From the NCBI GenBank assembly GCA_035495555.1, contig DATJFQ010000084.1:1-15320 (forward strand): a stretch of DNA of 15,320 nucleotides, read 5' to 3'. The notes below the pieces were generated by a model that was not told the origin of the DNA, did not search any database, and saw nothing but the letters and a program-made list of their open reading frames with translations. Made by a program: the position numbers and the translations under genes. Source of the DNA: DATJFQ01 sp035495555 (lineage in GTDB: Bacteria > Acidobacteriota > Vicinamibacteria > Vicinamibacterales > 2-12-FULL-66-21). Shown piece by piece: positions 1 to 7,737 of the stretch (its first letter is position 1; each line of letters opens with the position of its first letter).

Positions 1-53
1 ACAGGGTTGAACCCGGCACAGTTGAAACGCTACACACGAGGGAAAGAGCAGCC

Positions 54-578
54 ATGACCGAGAGAATTGTTCCATCGCTCTGGTTCGAAGACCGCTGCGA
101 AGAGGCGGTGAATTTCTACGTATCGACATTCGCAAACGCCCCCGGCCGGCGCGGGACCTCGCGCGTCCTGCACATCGAGCGCTATCCCGAAGGCATTCAG
201 AACGCGCCCTGGCCGCCGGCGATGCAGGGCAAGGTGATCACGGCGGTGTTCGAGCTGGACGGCCAGCGCTTCATGGCGCTCGACGGAGGCCCTCACTTCA
301 AACCGACGGGCGCGGTTTCGCTGCTGATCAACTGCGACACGCAGGAAGAAATCGACTACTTCTGGACGAGGCTGACCGACGGCGGCGATCCTCGCGCGCA
401 GCAATGCGGGTGGCTCGCGGACCGTTATGGATTCTCGTGGCAGGTGCACGCGACGCGGCTCGAGAAGATGCTCATGAGCCCCGACCGGCCGAAGGCGAAC
501 CGCGCCATGCAGGCGATGCTGGGCATGAAAAAGCTGGACATCGCGGCGTTGGAGGCGGCGTACGAAGGGCGCGGGTGA
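54..578 (+). CDS. PhnB-like VOC family protein (3-demethylubiquinone-9 3-methyltransferase-like fold)
   Basis: A 174-residue cytosolic protein of the glyoxalase/VOC superfamily, in the PF06983 (PhnB-like) branch. The family hallmarks are visible in order: an N-terminal P-x-LWFED segment and EEAVNFYVSTF (about residues 7-26), the central strand VITAVFELDGQRFMALDGG (about 62-80), NCDTQEEIDYFW (about 93-104), and the closing CGWLADRYGFSWQV (about 118-131) with a MxAMLxMKKLDIAAL helix near the C-terminus. Length and both VOC halves match a complete family member. The family name 3-demethylubiquinone methyltransferase is a historical misnomer for most members, and the true substrate is unknown. 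The ATG follows a purine-rich GAGGGA at about 39-44 with a somewhat long spacer. The next reading frame begins 17 bases downstream and is a degraded methyltransferase. The family call is firm; the reaction is not known. Confidence 0.9.
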   Translation: MTERIVPSLWFEDRCEEAVNFYVSTFANAPGRRGTSRVLHIERYPEGIQNAPWPPAMQGKVITAVFELDGQRFMALDGGPHFKPTGAVSLLINCDTQEEIDYFWTRLTDGGDPRAQQCGWLADRYGFSWQVHATRLEKMLMSPDRPKANRAMQAMLGMKKLDIAALEAAYEGRG

Positions 579-594
579 CGATTCGAGCGTCTGG

Positions 595-921
595 ATGTTC
601 AGAGCGAGGCCGGCGAGGACGAGGCCGAGCGGGCGGCGTTCGCTCGGAACCGACGCGCATCTGAAAGAACTCTTCCCCAACGCGACCGCGATCGAGAGCA
701 CCAGCCGGATGTTCACGTTCCGGTACAACTCGCCGGACCACTGGGTCGACGTGTTCCGCCGCTACTACGGGCCAACGCACACGGCGTTCTCCTCGCTCGA
801 CGCCTCCGACCAGGCGGCGCTCGAAGCCGGACTCGTTTCGCTGCTACGCTCTCATGATGCAGGCGGGTCGGACGGGCTCGTGGTCGACGGCGAATACCTG
901 GAAACAGTAATCACGAAGTAA
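595..921 (+). pseudogene. C-terminal remnant of a class I SAM-dependent methyltransferase
   Basis: This 108-residue frame looks like only the last third of a class I (UbiE/Methyltransf-type) methyltransferase of the kind that normally runs to about 270 residues. The recognisable part starts near residue 17 (about nt 645) with LGTDAHLKELFP, then FTFRYNSPDHWVDVFRRYYGPT, an AALEAGL helix, and the usual ending EYLETVITK. The N-terminal Rossmann half, with the glycine-rich SAM-binding loop and the acidic residue that binds ribose, is absent. The intact VOC gene occupies the upstream DNA, so the missing part is not hidden behind a simple frameshift. The first ~16 residues are Arg/Pro/Gly-rich and look like random read-through of GC-rich DNA. 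I infer a deletion that joined the VOC 3' flank to the methyltransferase tail. A short expressed protein of unknown function is possible but unlikely to methylate anything. Confidence 0.72.
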
Positions 922-934
922 TCGCGGCGGTGCA

Positions 935-1756
935 ATGCCTTCACGAAAACTGCTTGCCGTGTTCGCCCATCCCGACGACGAGTCGCTCGGTGTGGGCGGT
1001 ACGCTGGCCACATACGCATCCCGGGGAGCGGACGTGTTCCTCGTGACGGCCACGCGGGGCGAACGCGGCCGCTACCGCGGCCTGGCTCGCGACGATCCGC
1101 GGCACCCCGGACCGGCGGCGCTCGCCCGGATCCGGGAACGAGAGCTGCAGAACGCGGCTGCCGCTCTTGGGATCAAGGAGGTCTCGCTGCTCGACTACGG
1201 CGACCAGCAGCTCGACCGTGTGGATCCGCGCGAAGTGATCGGGCGCATCGTGCACCATCTCCGGCGCCTCCGTCCTCACGTCGTCCTTACGTTCGGGCCG
1301 GACGGCGCCTACGGTCATCCTGATCACATTGCCATCTCGCAATTCACGACGGGTGCCGTGATGGCGGCGGCTGACGGATCCTTTGCGATTGAGGCGGGGC
1401 TCGCGCCCCATCTCGTGTCGAAGCTGTATTACATCGCATGGCCGGAATCGACGTGGAGCGCGTATCGCGCGGCGGTACGCGCTCTGACGGTGAACGTCGA
1501 CGGCACGGAGCGACAGGCGACCGCGTGGCCCGACTGGTCCATCACGACGGAGATCGATGCGAGGTCCGTTTGGGAGACCGTCTGGAAGGCGGTGTCGTGC
1601 CATGAGTCGCAACTGTCGACGTACGAACGCCTGAAGGATCTCGCGCCTGCGCATCTGGAAGCGTTATGGGGCCGTCAGTCGTTCTACCGCGTGTTCAGCG
1701 TCGTCAATGGCGGCCGCGACAAGGAAACGGATCTTTTTGAGGGCATACCTGCATGA
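935..1756 (+). CDS. PIG-L/LmbE family zinc-dependent N-deacetylase
   Basis: A 273-residue member of the PIG-L family, which hydrolyses N-acetyl groups from GlcNAc-type and related substrates using one zinc ion. The signature AHPDDE lies at residues 11-16 (H12 and D15 as metal ligands, D14 as probable general base). The second metal motif, GHPDH, is at 127-131, with H131 the expected third ligand. Both motifs are intact, and no signal peptide or membrane segment is seen, so the enzyme should be cytosolic. Length fits MshB-like or LmbE-like deacetylases better than the shorter bacillithiol BshB type. The ATG is preceded by only a weak ribosome site, but it begins exactly at the conserved first strand (KLLAVFAHPDDE), which fixes the start. 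Its TGA overlaps the ATG of the following PLP decarboxylase by four bases, so the two are probably co-translated. The acyl substrate cannot be read from sequence. Confidence 0.93.
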   Translation: MPSRKLLAVFAHPDDESLGVGGTLATYASRGADVFLVTATRGERGRYRGLARDDPRHPGPAALARIRERELQNAAAALGIKEVSLLDYGDQQLDRVDPREVIGRIVHHLRRLRPHVVLTFGPDGAYGHPDHIAISQFTTGAVMAAADGSFAIEAGLAPHLVSKLYYIAWPESTWSAYRAAVRALTVNVDGTERQATAWPDWSITTEIDARSVWETVWKAVSCHESQLSTYERLKDLAPAHLEALWGRQSFYRVFSVVNGGRDKETDLFEGIPA

Positions 1757-3246
1757 GTAACCGCCGCACGCCGCTCTCCATGGATGGCCCCACGTTCCGG
1801 GCGCTCGGGCATCACCTCGTCGACCAGCTCGCCGACGCGCTCGATGCCGTGCAGCACGGGCCGCTCACCCGCGACCAGTCTCCATCGGCGGTACGCGAGG
1901 CGTTGAACACGCTGGCACCGCTGCCCCGCGCGGGCGCGGATCCGTCGCCGCTGCTGACCAACGCGACACGGCTCCTCTTCGAGCATTCGCTGTTCAATGG
2001 CCATCCGCGCTTCTTCGGCTACATCACGGCTTCGCCGGCCCCCATCGGGATTCTGGGCGATTTCATCGCGGCCGCCGTCAACGCCAACGTCGGCGCCTGG
2101 ATGCTGTCGCCGGCCGCGACGGAGATCGAGTCCCAGACCGTCCGCTGGATCGCGGAACTGATCGGATATCCGACAAACTGCGGGGGACTCTTCGTCAGCG
2201 GCGGCAACATGGCGAATATCGTCTGCTTCCTCGCCGCGCGCGCGGCGAAGGCGGACTGGAACGTTCGCGGTCAGGGTATCGGCGCCGGCCGCGGACGGCT
2301 GCGCGCCTACGGCTCGGCGGAGACGCACACCTGGATTCAGAAGGCTGCCGACATCGCCGGCCTCGGAACGGACGCCATCCGCTGGATCGGCACCGACGAT
2401 GATCTTCGAATGGACGTCGAGGCGCTTCGTCGTCAGATTGCCGCCGACAAAGCGGCCGGAGACACGCCGTTCATGGTCGTCGGCACCGCGGGTTCGGTGA
2501 GTACCGGCGCCGTCGATCCGCTGCGCGAGATCAAGGACGTGTGCCTGGAACACGGCCTCTGGTTTCACGTCGACGGGGCGTACGGCGGATTCGCGGCCGC
2601 GGTTCCGGAGGCGCCAGCGGACCTGCGGGAGCTTTCCAGCGCGGACTCCGTCGCAGTCGATCCGCACAAATGGCTCTATGCGCCGCTCGAGGCCGGCTGC
2701 GCGCTCGTGCGGGACGCAGAGGCGCTGCGGGCGGCGTTCGCGTACCACCCCCCCTACTACCACTTCGAAGAGCGCGCGACCAACTACGTCGATTACGGGC
2801 CGCAGAACTCCCGCGGGTTCAAGGCGCTCAAGGTGTGGCTCGCGTTGCAGCACGCGGGAGCGGACGGATACCGCCACATGATTTCGGAAGACATCGAGCT
2901 CTCCCGAGCGATGGCCGACATCGTCCGCGAGTCCAATGAGCTCGAGTTCTTCACGCAGGGATTGAGCATCACCACATTCCGGTACGTGCCGCCGGACCTT
3001 CGCGCGACGGTTGGCGAGAAGGCCACCGAGCAACATCTTGACGGGCTCAACCGCGAACTCGTCGATCGCTTGCAACGCGGCGGAGAGGTCTTCGTGTCGA
3101 ACGCGGTCATCAACGGCCGTTACGTCCTGCGGGCGTGCATCGTCAATTTCCACACAACAAAGGAGGACATTGAAGCAACGGTCGACATCGTGATTCGCGC
3201 GGGCCGGCAAGTGCGCGACGAGTTGAACGCGCCCAGGACGGCGTAA
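1753..3246 (+). CDS. PLP-dependent group II amino-acid decarboxylase (aromatic-L-amino-acid decarboxylase-like)
   Basis: A 497-residue fold-type I PLP enzyme of the group II decarboxylase family (DDC/TDC/GAD relatives), which releases CO2 from an L-amino acid to give an amine. The N-terminal helical arm is followed by HPRFFGYI and the cofactor phosphate loop FVSGGNMANIVCFLAARA. H192 in the segment YGSAETHTW fits the ring-stacking histidine, D274 in HVDGAYGG fits the residue binding the pyridine nitrogen, and K306 in DPHKWLY is the Schiff-base lysine. All catalytic residues are present and length is normal (~480-500). It is cytosolic with no signal peptide. The ATG overlaps the TGA of the deacetylase gene (ATGA), with GAGGG at 1739-1743 as ribosome site. 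Substrate preference (aromatic amino acids, glutamate, aspartate or a diaminobutyrate-type) cannot be settled by eye. The context suggests it acts in the same pathway as the deacetylase. Confidence 0.92.
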   Translation: MSNRRTPLSMDGPTFRALGHHLVDQLADALDAVQHGPLTRDQSPSAVREALNTLAPLPRAGADPSPLLTNATRLLFEHSLFNGHPRFFGYITASPAPIGILGDFIAAAVNANVGAWMLSPAATEIESQTVRWIAELIGYPTNCGGLFVSGGNMANIVCFLAARAAKADWNVRGQGIGAGRGRLRAYGSAETHTWIQKAADIAGLGTDAIRWIGTDDDLRMDVEALRRQIAADKAAGDTPFMVVGTAGSVSTGAVDPLREIKDVCLEHGLWFHVDGAYGGFAAAVPEAPADLRELSSADSVAVDPHKWLYAPLEAGCALVRDAEALRAAFAYHPPYYHFEERATNYVDYGPQNSRGFKALKVWLALQHAGADGYRHMISEDIELSRAMADIVRESNELEFFTQGLSITTFRYVPPDLRATVGEKATEQHLDGLNRELVDRLQRGGEVFVSNAVINGRYVLRACIVNFHTTKEDIEATVDIVIRAGRQVRDELNAPRTA

Positions 3247-3249
3247 AAT
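3223..3249 (+). promoter_or_regulatory. Weak candidate promoter for the TonB/TPR gene
   Basis: TTGAAC (3223-3228) and TAAAAT (3244-3249) resemble -35 and -10 boxes but are separated by only 15 bases, shorter than the usual 16-18. The -10 overlaps the stop codon of the decarboxylase. If used, the transcript would begin near 3256 and carry a leader of about 60 bases. The alternative is read-through from the deacetylase/decarboxylase pair. Confidence 0.25.
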
Positions 3250-3306
3250 GCTGTGAGGATCTGAGACAACCGTTCGTCCGTTTCACGCAAGACGTTAACC
3301 GTCGAT

Positions 3307-3312
3307 AGGAGG
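3307..3312 (+). promoter_or_regulatory. Shine-Dalgarno site of the TonB/TPR gene
   Basis: AGGAGG lies five bases upstream of the ATG at 3318. It is a near-perfect anti-16S match, the strongest ribosome site on the left side of the window, and it decides the start of the secreted protein. Confidence 0.75.
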
Positions 3313-3317
3313 AATCG

Positions 3318-5810
3318 ATGGTGTATCGCCTCGCATTGACTCTCTTGCTGTCGCTCAGCGGCGTCGGATACGCCACGCCTGCTGTCGCACGGCAGAAAAT
3401 CGACCCGCCGAAGAAAATCAAACACGTCGATCCTGTCTATCCGGCCGCAGCTCAGCAGGCCGGGGTCCATGGCGACGTCGTCATCAAAGCCACCATTACG
3501 ACCGACGGCAAGGTGTCCGATCCAACGGTCGTCACTTCGATTCCGTTGCTGGACGACGCGGCGTTGGCGGCCGTCCGTCAGTGGGAATACTCTCCAACGA
3601 TCGTCGATGGCGTCCCGGTCTCCGTCGTCATGACGGTGACGGTGCACTTCTCTATCCAGGAGTCAGCTGCGCCCGCGGCGGCTTCATCGGGTCCGCTGGT
3701 ACTCGACCGTGACGCCACGGATTGGACCGTTCGCGGCACGCCGCTGCTCGATGACGACCTTCGCTTCTGGCTGCGCTACGTGATGCGGACGGAACCCTCG
3801 AAGGAGATCTACTACCACGCATCCCCCGGAAGCACGTTTGGAGAGGTCGTGGATGTACTCACGAATGCGGCGGCGGCCGGCGTCGAGCGCATGCGCGTGT
3901 TCGTTGGCGACGCGGCGCCAACAGAGGCCGTGCGAGTGTATCTGGAGCCGGTCAGCCAGAAGCCCGTCGGCATCACGCTTCCCGTGTCCGACGTCGGTGA
4001 GACGGTGCGGACAACCGCAGTTCCTCTCAGCATTGCCCGATCGGGGGCAACCGCCAGCGTGAGAGCCTCAGTGCAGCGCGCGGCAGCGGGTGCCATCGTA
4101 CGACTGCGCATCGATCGCACGCGCAAGATGGCCGATGTGTGGGAGGTCCTGAAGATCGGGACGGCGCGGCAGGTCGATGGGTTCGCGCTTGGTGTGCAGC
4201 TTCCGGCGGGCGCGATCGCCGCCGTCAACGGGCCTGTGTCCGCCCTGCAGCAGGCCGAGTGGAAGAAGCTGGAGAAAACAGTCTCCGACCTCGTGCTGTC
4301 GGACAAGAAGACGCTCGATGAGGGTATCGCCGACTCGATCCCGCTCCTCGAGAAGTTCGTCGCCCGCAACCCGAACGTGATGGAGGCTCAATACAAGCTC
4401 GCGGCCGCGTACAACGGCCGCGCACTGCGCACCGGCGCGACCCCTGAGTCGAAGCGTCAGGACTGGGCCAAAGCCGTTCGGCATTTTCGCGTCGCGGCGG
4501 ACTTTTTTCCGAGCGAGCAGGCACGCTTCCTCATGACGCTCGAGCTCGCGCAGCTCTATGCGCCTGACAAGCTCGATGACAAACCCCTGGCGGAGCGCTA
4601 TGCGCGTCGGCTCGTCGATGAAAGTCCGACCGAGCCGATGTCGCACATGTACTACGCGCGCATGCTGTACGACGCCGGAGATGTGGCCGGAGCGGTAAGC
4701 GCACTGCGCCACGGAAGGACGGTTTCGACGATGCCGCTCGTCGGGCTGGTGCAATCGATCCACTACTTGACCGAGTATGTGCACGGCACGCAGGACCTGC
4801 CGCGCGACGCTACGAAGAAGCTTCTCGACGAGCTGACGGCGGTTTCGGATACGGTACTCGCGAATCCGGAACGTGGAGACGAGGACACTCGGTTGGTCGT
4901 GATGGGGAAGACCATGGCGTTCGACCTGCAGGCTGACCGCCTGGCCGACACGTCTGCCGAGCGGGTGCGTCTCCTTCTCGAGTCCGACCGCTGGTTCGAT
5001 ACGCTCACACACGGAAAGCTGGGCGTACCAGGACCGGCGCGGCAGTTGTCGGCGAGCGAAGCGGTTGAATTCGAGTGCAACGCGCTGTCGCGATGGAGCA
5101 ACGTGGCCGCCGACGGCAAGCCGGCCGCCGTGGCAATTCCAGCAGTACAGCGGTACGTCAGCATGCGCCCGTCGTGCGCCTCACCGCACGCGAAGATGGC
5201 AGAGCTGCTCACCAGCCGCGCGCACGACGGTTCTGACGCCGCCGCGCGTGTCGTCGACCTGCAGCATGCAATCGACGAACTGCTGCAGGTGATCGACCTG
5301 GCGCCGACCGCCTACGAGCGTAGCCAGGCATTCGAACAGGTCGCGGCGCTTTCCGGGCCCAAGGAGCTGAATCGGCCGCAATTGGTGGACCCGGCGGCAC
5401 GCACCCTGCTGAAGCGATCGGCTGACGATCCCGTCGCCCACTACATGGTTGCGGCGCTGCTGTTCCGAATGGGTCGATCAGGCGACGGAGAGAAAGCGCT
5501 TCGCACGGCGCGTTCAGCCATCAAGGCGACTCCGTCGAATCGAGCGGAGATGGCCCGCGAGCTGATAAGAACGGTCCGCAACGGCGACGACCTGCCACCC
5601 GCCGCCGCCCGGCGTCTGTTCGAGGAGGCGGGCGCGTTGGTGACCGATGCCGAGAAGATGAAAGGCGGCAGGGACGATCGGGGCGTCATCTCGGCGCGGA
5701 TCGCGTGGCTGAACATCAGCGCCGAGCAGTTCGAAAAAGACCCCGCGCGCGCGGCGGCCCAGCGTGAGCAGGCGAAGCAGCTGGCAGAACGGCTGAAGAC
5801 GATGCAATGA
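3318..5810 (+). CDS. Exported protein with N-terminal TonB C-terminal domain and TPR-like repeats
   Basis: An 830-residue protein. A Sec signal peptide occupies residues 1-24 (hydrophobic LALTLLLSLSGVG, likely cleavage after AVA). Residues about 28-112 form a complete TonB_C domain: DPVYPAAAQQAGVHGDVVIK, then TTDGKV, then the conserved AVRQWEYSPTIVDGVPV and the closing strand VVMTVTVHF. After a linker and a poorly conserved region come helical TPR-like stretches, clearest at about 335-480 (alternating helices with PNVMEAQYKLAAAYN and AEPMSHMYYARMLYDAGD-type motifs) and again near 705-760. No transmembrane anchor follows the signal peptide and there is no Pro-rich spacer, so it cannot be a classical TonB. 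It is more likely a periplasmic scaffold or envelope protein using the domain for binding. A separate promoter is possible. It runs convergently into the next gene with only four bases between stops. Confidence 0.8.
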   Translation: MVYRLALTLLLSLSGVGYATPAVARQKIDPPKKIKHVDPVYPAAAQQAGVHGDVVIKATITTDGKVSDPTVVTSIPLLDDAALAAVRQWEYSPTIVDGVPVSVVMTVTVHFSIQESAAPAAASSGPLVLDRDATDWTVRGTPLLDDDLRFWLRYVMRTEPSKEIYYHASPGSTFGEVVDVLTNAAAAGVERMRVFVGDAAPTEAVRVYLEPVSQKPVGITLPVSDVGETVRTTAVPLSIARSGATASVRASVQRAAAGAIVRLRIDRTRKMADVWEVLKIGTARQVDGFALGVQLPAGAIAAVNGPVSALQQAEWKKLEKTVSDLVLSDKKTLDEGIADSIPLLEKFVARNPNVMEAQYKLAAAYNGRALRTGATPESKRQDWAKAVRHFRVAADFFPSEQARFLMTLELAQLYAPDKLDDKPLAERYARRLVDESPTEPMSHMYYARMLYDAGDVAGAVSALRHGRTVSTMPLVGLVQSIHYLTEYVHGTQDLPRDATKKLLDELTAVSDTVLANPERGDEDTRLVVMGKTMAFDLQADRLADTSAERVRLLLESDRWFDTLTHGKLGVPGPARQLSASEAVEFECNALSRWSNVAADGKPAAVAIPAVQRYVSMRPSCASPHAKMAELLTSRAHDGSDAAARVVDLQHAIDELLQVIDLAPTAYERSQAFEQVAALSGPKELNRPQLVDPAARTLLKRSADDPVAHYMVAALLFRMGRSGDGEKALRTARSAIKATPSNRAEMARELIRTVRNGDDLPPAAARRLFEEAGALVTDAEKMKGGRDDRGVISARIAWLNISAEQFEKDPARAAAQREQAKQLAERLKTMQ

Positions 5811-5814
5811 AGAT

Positions 5815-7602
5815 TCACGGTCGCCTGCAGCCCGGCATCCGGAACGCACCGATTTTGCTCGAGTACGTCGTCTGCCCTTTCTTGACGTAGTCGCCGGCAT
5901 ACCAGATGGTGCAGTCGTCGTCCGGATCGATCGCGGTCTGGCTGTAGTCCTCCCAGCGCATCGCGGTCTGGAAGCCTTCGCCTTCGGCGAGCACCGTCTC
6001 GTGCAGCGTCAACTTGCCGAGCGGATCGGTCGCGAGCCGGCCGGCGAAGCGCTGCCCTGCTGGAATCGTGGCGCCTCCGTACGAGTAGCCGATGCCGATG
6101 TTGCCGCCTTTGTCCATCGCGGCGCTTGGAAGCCATCGGAAGTTGCCGTCGGACATGTAGGTGCCCTGCTGATAGAGCTTCAGCGTGCGATCGGGATTGA
6201 CGCGGAACTCATACCAGCGGACGCCGCCGCCGCCCGACGTCGTGTTGATCGAGTGCACGGCCACGACCGATTCGTGGCCGTCGACGTTGCGATACGTGAG
6301 GCGCGCCATGAGTTTGTCGCCCTGCGAATCGAGGCGGCGATCCGTCCCCGGCTGCGGGACACAGTTCGTGAGCTGGCCGTCGCAGAGGTAGTGATATGGC
6401 GCGACCGGAATCTTCTGCGGGCCCGTGATCTTCGTCTTCGACGGGTCGGTCCAGTCGACGTGGAACTGCCAGGCGCTGATCGTGTCGTCTTCGAACTTCT
6501 TGTCGAGTTGAAGGCCGCCGGCAGCCATCAGAATATCCGGCGCACCCGGGGGCGGCAGCTTCCTGCCGTCGAGATCCGAGGTGTTGAAGAAGTTGACGTT
6601 CTCGACCATCAGGCACTGCTCCGTCGCATCCTGCCCGAGGAGCATCTTGCGGCGATCGGCCACGCACGCGTGTTTCTGTGAGAACACCGTCTCGGAAATG
6701 CGGTTGTCGCTGGTGCTGGTCGGCGTGTAGTAGCCATCGGGCCAGACGGCCGGACGCGGGTAATCGGGAAAGAGCGGGCGCAGGAATTCGTACCGGTAGT
6801 ACGCGCCCATCGGATCGCTGCTCGTGCTCACCGCGTAGCACATCGCGTAGGGTCCCTGCGGCTGGGGAGGACGCTCGCCGCCCGCACCGCGTCCTCGTCC
6901 GCGCCCCTGGTCCGGCGGGGCATTCGGATCGGGAGGCGGCGGGGGCGGCGGCTGAAACAGTACGGCGGCCGCGCCTGGTTGTCCGGGCCGTCCGGGCGGG
7001 CTTACATGCGCGGATTCGTCGCCGTCCTTCCACATCTCGGGCTGGTCGGGCCTCGGCTCGGCACGCCGGAAAATCGGCATCACGATCAGCCACCGATCCG
7101 CGAGCTGGTCGTAGCGCGCGACGGCGTCGCCATTGTTCATCGTTTCGCACGAGCCGCCGAACCCCTTGAAAAAGTTGTTCGTGGGCACGGGGCCGTAGAG
7201 CACCTTCCCGGACTCGTTGAACTTCTTTCCCTTCTTCGTGAAGATGGCCGTCCGCGAATTCACGATCTGGACGATGTGATTCGGACCGACGGCAAGGCTG
7301 TTGTCCGACGGATTGTTCCCGCGGAACGGCCCCTGTGGACCGGAAAACGTCGCGCCGATCCCGTCGAAGCTCGCAACGAGCACGGCTCCGGGTCGCGTCC
7401 CCTGCTGCGTCTGTTCGACGACGCCGGATCCTTCGGCCGCCGTCATCACCGGCGGCACAATCGGCTGGGACTGATCACGCTGAAGCGCAACGTTCGTCCA
7501 GGCGGTCCCGGCGCGCGGCGCCGCCGCGGGGTGCGGTGACGACGCCATCAGAACGCAGCTCACAACCGCGGCGGGGATTGCAGCGCTGAGGAGTGCTCGC
7601 AT
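5815..7602 (-). CDS. Large secreted protein of unrecognised family, probable beta-propeller, with Pro/Gly/Arg-rich insert
   Basis: A 595-residue exported protein that I do not recognise by name. The start is placed at the ATG at 7602 (a GTG at 7611 is also possible). The open frame continues to 7716, but those extra codons are read out of the heptanucleotide repeat and precede the signal peptide. The N-terminus MRALLSAAIPAAVVSC is signal-like. VVSC could be a lipobox (C16), or SPase I may cut after the AAA near residue 28. The body has strand-rich, Trp- and Asp-dense segments typical of bacterial propellers: DNSLAVGPNHIVQIVNSR, YDQLADRWLIVMP, MCYAVSTSSDPMGAYYRYEF, AVWPDGYYTP, WYEFRVN, WEDYSQTAIDPDDDCTIWY. 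Four or more cysteines suggest periplasmic disulfides. Residues about 179-251 are a low-complexity insert with a run of seven prolines and RGRGRG. It is third in a minus-strand row of exported proteins. Confidence 0.75.
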   Translation of the reverse strand: MRALLSAAIPAAVVSCVLMASSPHPAAAPRAGTAWTNVALQRDQSQPIVPPVMTAAEGSGVVEQTQQGTRPGAVLVASFDGIGATFSGPQGPFRGNNPSDNSLAVGPNHIVQIVNSRTAIFTKKGKKFNESGKVLYGPVPTNNFFKGFGGSCETMNNGDAVARYDQLADRWLIVMPIFRRAEPRPDQPEMWKDGDESAHVSPPGRPGQPGAAAVLFQPPPPPPPDPNAPPDQGRGRGRGAGGERPPQPQGPYAMCYAVSTSSDPMGAYYRYEFLRPLFPDYPRPAVWPDGYYTPTSTSDNRISETVFSQKHACVADRRKMLLGQDATEQCLMVENVNFFNTSDLDGRKLPPPGAPDILMAAGGLQLDKKFEDDTISAWQFHVDWTDPSKTKITGPQKIPVAPYHYLCDGQLTNCVPQPGTDRRLDSQGDKLMARLTYRNVDGHESVVAVHSINTTSGGGGVRWYEFRVNPDRTLKLYQQGTYMSDGNFRWLPSAAMDKGGNIGIGYSYGGATIPAGQRFAGRLATDPLGKLTLHETVLAEGEGFQTAMRWEDYSQTAIDPDDDCTIWYAGDYVKKGQTTYSSKIGAFRMPGCRRP

Positions 7603-7632
7603 GCCGCGCACGATACGCCATTTCGCGGATGG

Positions 7633-7737
7633 CGACAATCGAGGCTCGATGTTCGATGCACGATGGACGATGGACGATGGACGATGGACGATGGACGATG
7701 GACGAACATCGAACATCGATCATCGAACATCGTTCAT
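7633..7737. repeat. Array of 15 in-phase heptanucleotide units (CGA-N4 type)
   Basis: Fifteen consecutive 7-base units, nearly all beginning CGA, run without a phase break: cgacaat, cgaggct, cgatgtt, cgatgca, six perfect copies of cgatgga (7661-7702), two cgaacat, cgatcat, cgaacat, cgttcat. The array fills almost all of the 131-base gap between the peptidase stop and the start of the secreted protein, and its last unit covers the peptidase stop codon. The two flanks are partly inverted: 7647-7658 (cgatgttcgatg) is the exact reverse complement of both 7707-7718 and 7721-7732. The transcribed array could therefore fold as a stem of at least 12 bp capped by the perfect repeats. Because 7 is not a multiple of 3, it opens spurious reading frames on both strands. 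Confidence 0.93.

Noticed and set aside
4..14. GGGTTGAACCC palindrome near the left edge, considered as an operator or a tRNA T-arm fragment.
   Set aside because: The arms are only five bases, no T-stem of proper geometry can be formed with the flanks, and no second copy is seen nearby.
1684..3210. A 508-codon open frame on the minus strand opposite the decarboxylase.
   Set aside because: It is Arg/Val/Asp-rich with no recognisable domain, and it lies antisense to a gene with every catalytic motif. Long antisense frames are expected in GC-rich DNA with strong third-position bias.
7603..7716. N-terminal extension of the secreted protein through the heptamer array.
   Set aside because: The translated repeat (SSIVHRP units) would precede a clear signal peptide starting at 7602, so it is read-through of non-coding repeats.
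7633..7737. CRISPR array.
   Set aside because: The units are only 7 bases with no spacers and no cas genes nearby. It is a simple tandem repeat.
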